Shown: piece by piece, positions 7,021 to 7,483 of the stretch
Numbering within the stretch: the first letter of the stretch is position 1
Layout: each line of letters starts with the position of its first letter
Origin: Amylibacter sp.
GTDB lineage: Bacteria; Pseudomonadota; Alphaproteobacteria; Rhodobacterales; Rhodobacteraceae
DNA length: 7,483 nucleotides
Assembly (NCBI GenBank): GCA_030625465.1
Contig: DAOUQS010000093.1
Coordinates: forward strand, 1-7,483
Direction of reading: 5' to 3'
The notes under the pieces: generated by a model
Seen by the model: only the letters and a program-made list of their open reading frames with translations
Database searches by the model: none
Told to the model about the DNA's origin: nothing
Made by a program: the position numbers and the translations under genes

Positions 7021-7483
7021 TTAAAACCCGCCGCGTAACGCCCTGCCAAATGCCGTAAACAACTGGCGTGAAACCGGATCCTGATCCGCCCGCCATTCAG
7101 GGTGCCACTGCACCGCCAGTGCAAAGTTTTGCGCGTCTTTCACGCTTAGCGCTTCAGGTGTGCCGTCGGGGGCATGACCGTCGATGATGATGCGCCCGCC
7201 TGCCCGCTTGATCCCCTGCCCGTGCAGCGAATTGGTCAGAACAATCTGGTCCTCGAACACCCGTTCAAAAATACTGCCCGCCTCAATCGTCACATCATGG
7301 CGATGCGCAAACTTTTCTTCCAAAGTGCCATCGGGGGGCATGCGGTGATTATTGCGCCCCGGCAAATCGCGGATTTCGGGGTAAAGCGAGCCGCCGTAGG
7401 CCACGTTGAATTCCTGAAAACCACGGCAAATACCCAGAACCGGCACGCCCGCTTCCACGCATTCACGGATCAGGGGCAGCACC
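7021..7483 (-). CDS. Class I glutamine amidotransferase-like hydrolase (peptidase C26, gamma-glutamyl-GABA hydrolase type), C-terminal part
   Basis: The reading frame runs off the right edge, so the start of the gene is outside; 154 codons up to the TAA at 7023-7021 are visible. The class I amidotransferase triad is recognisable: the nucleophile Cys in VLGICRGFQE, then His and Glu in VQWHPEW near the C-terminus. NSLHGQGIKR and GHAPDGTPEAL are typical of the PuuD/YvdE branch, which cleaves the gamma-glutamyl bond of gamma-glutamyl-GABA or related compounds in polyamine breakdown. The exact substrate cannot be read from the sequence, so no gene symbol is given, although puuD is the nearest named relative. 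Neighbours here (condensin genes) do not support a polyamine cluster; any partner such as a glutamine synthetase-like ligase would lie beyond the edge. It converges on scpB. Confidence 0.9.
   Translation of the reverse strand, partial: VLPLIRECVEAGVPVLGICRGFQEFNVAYGGSLYPEIRDLPGRNNHRMPPDGTLEEKFAHRHDVTIEAGSIFERVFEDQIVLTNSLHGQGIKRAGGRIIIDGHAPDGTPEALSVKDAQNFALAVQWHPEWRADQDPVSRQLFTAFGRALRGGF

Overview
The window looks like ordinary core chromosome of an alphaproteobacterium, most likely Rhodobacterales (Roseobacter/Rhodobacter group). This rests on the gene order dgt-argS-SPOR protein-nagZ-scpA-scpB, on the form of several proteins (an IscA-type carrier ending in SSCGCG, a short bitopic SPOR protein with a PIIRAMEGPAR-like post-membrane segment, a NagZ starting at IFGCAGPRL), and on moderately high GC by eye with GC-rich third codon positions. 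I see no insertion sequence, phage gene, CRISPR array, tRNA or rRNA.

Layout. On the left, two minus-strand genes lie 13 bases apart: an A-type iron-sulfur carrier (erpA, 211-543), followed downstream by the N-terminal part of exonuclease III (xthA, cut by the left edge). A divergent intergenic region (544-627) separates them from a long plus-strand run: dgt (dGTPase-like HD hydrolase), argS (arginyl-tRNA synthetase), a membrane-anchored SPOR-domain protein, nagZ (beta-N-acetylhexosaminidase), scpA and scpB (condensin partners of SMC). The last four form a tight block with start/stop overlaps at each junction, which suggests translational coupling. On the right, a minus-strand class I glutamine-amidotransferase-like hydrolase (peptidase C26, gamma-glutamyl-GABA hydrolase type) converges on scpB and is cut by the right edge.

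How the genes relate. The plus-strand genes serve growth and cell-cycle housekeeping: dNTP pool control, translation, division-site peptidoglycan recognition (SPOR), peptidoglycan amino-sugar recycling (NagZ), and chromosome compaction and segregation (ScpAB). The minus-strand pair at the left combines Fe-S cluster delivery with DNA repair. All intact reading frames look functional, with the expected catalytic or ligand residues present.

Novelty. I found no convincing undescribed system. The items worth a second look are small: an 18-base dyad just upstream of the SPOR gene, a protein-level tandem repeat in the SPOR linker, the chained start/stop overlaps, and the gene to the right of scpB.
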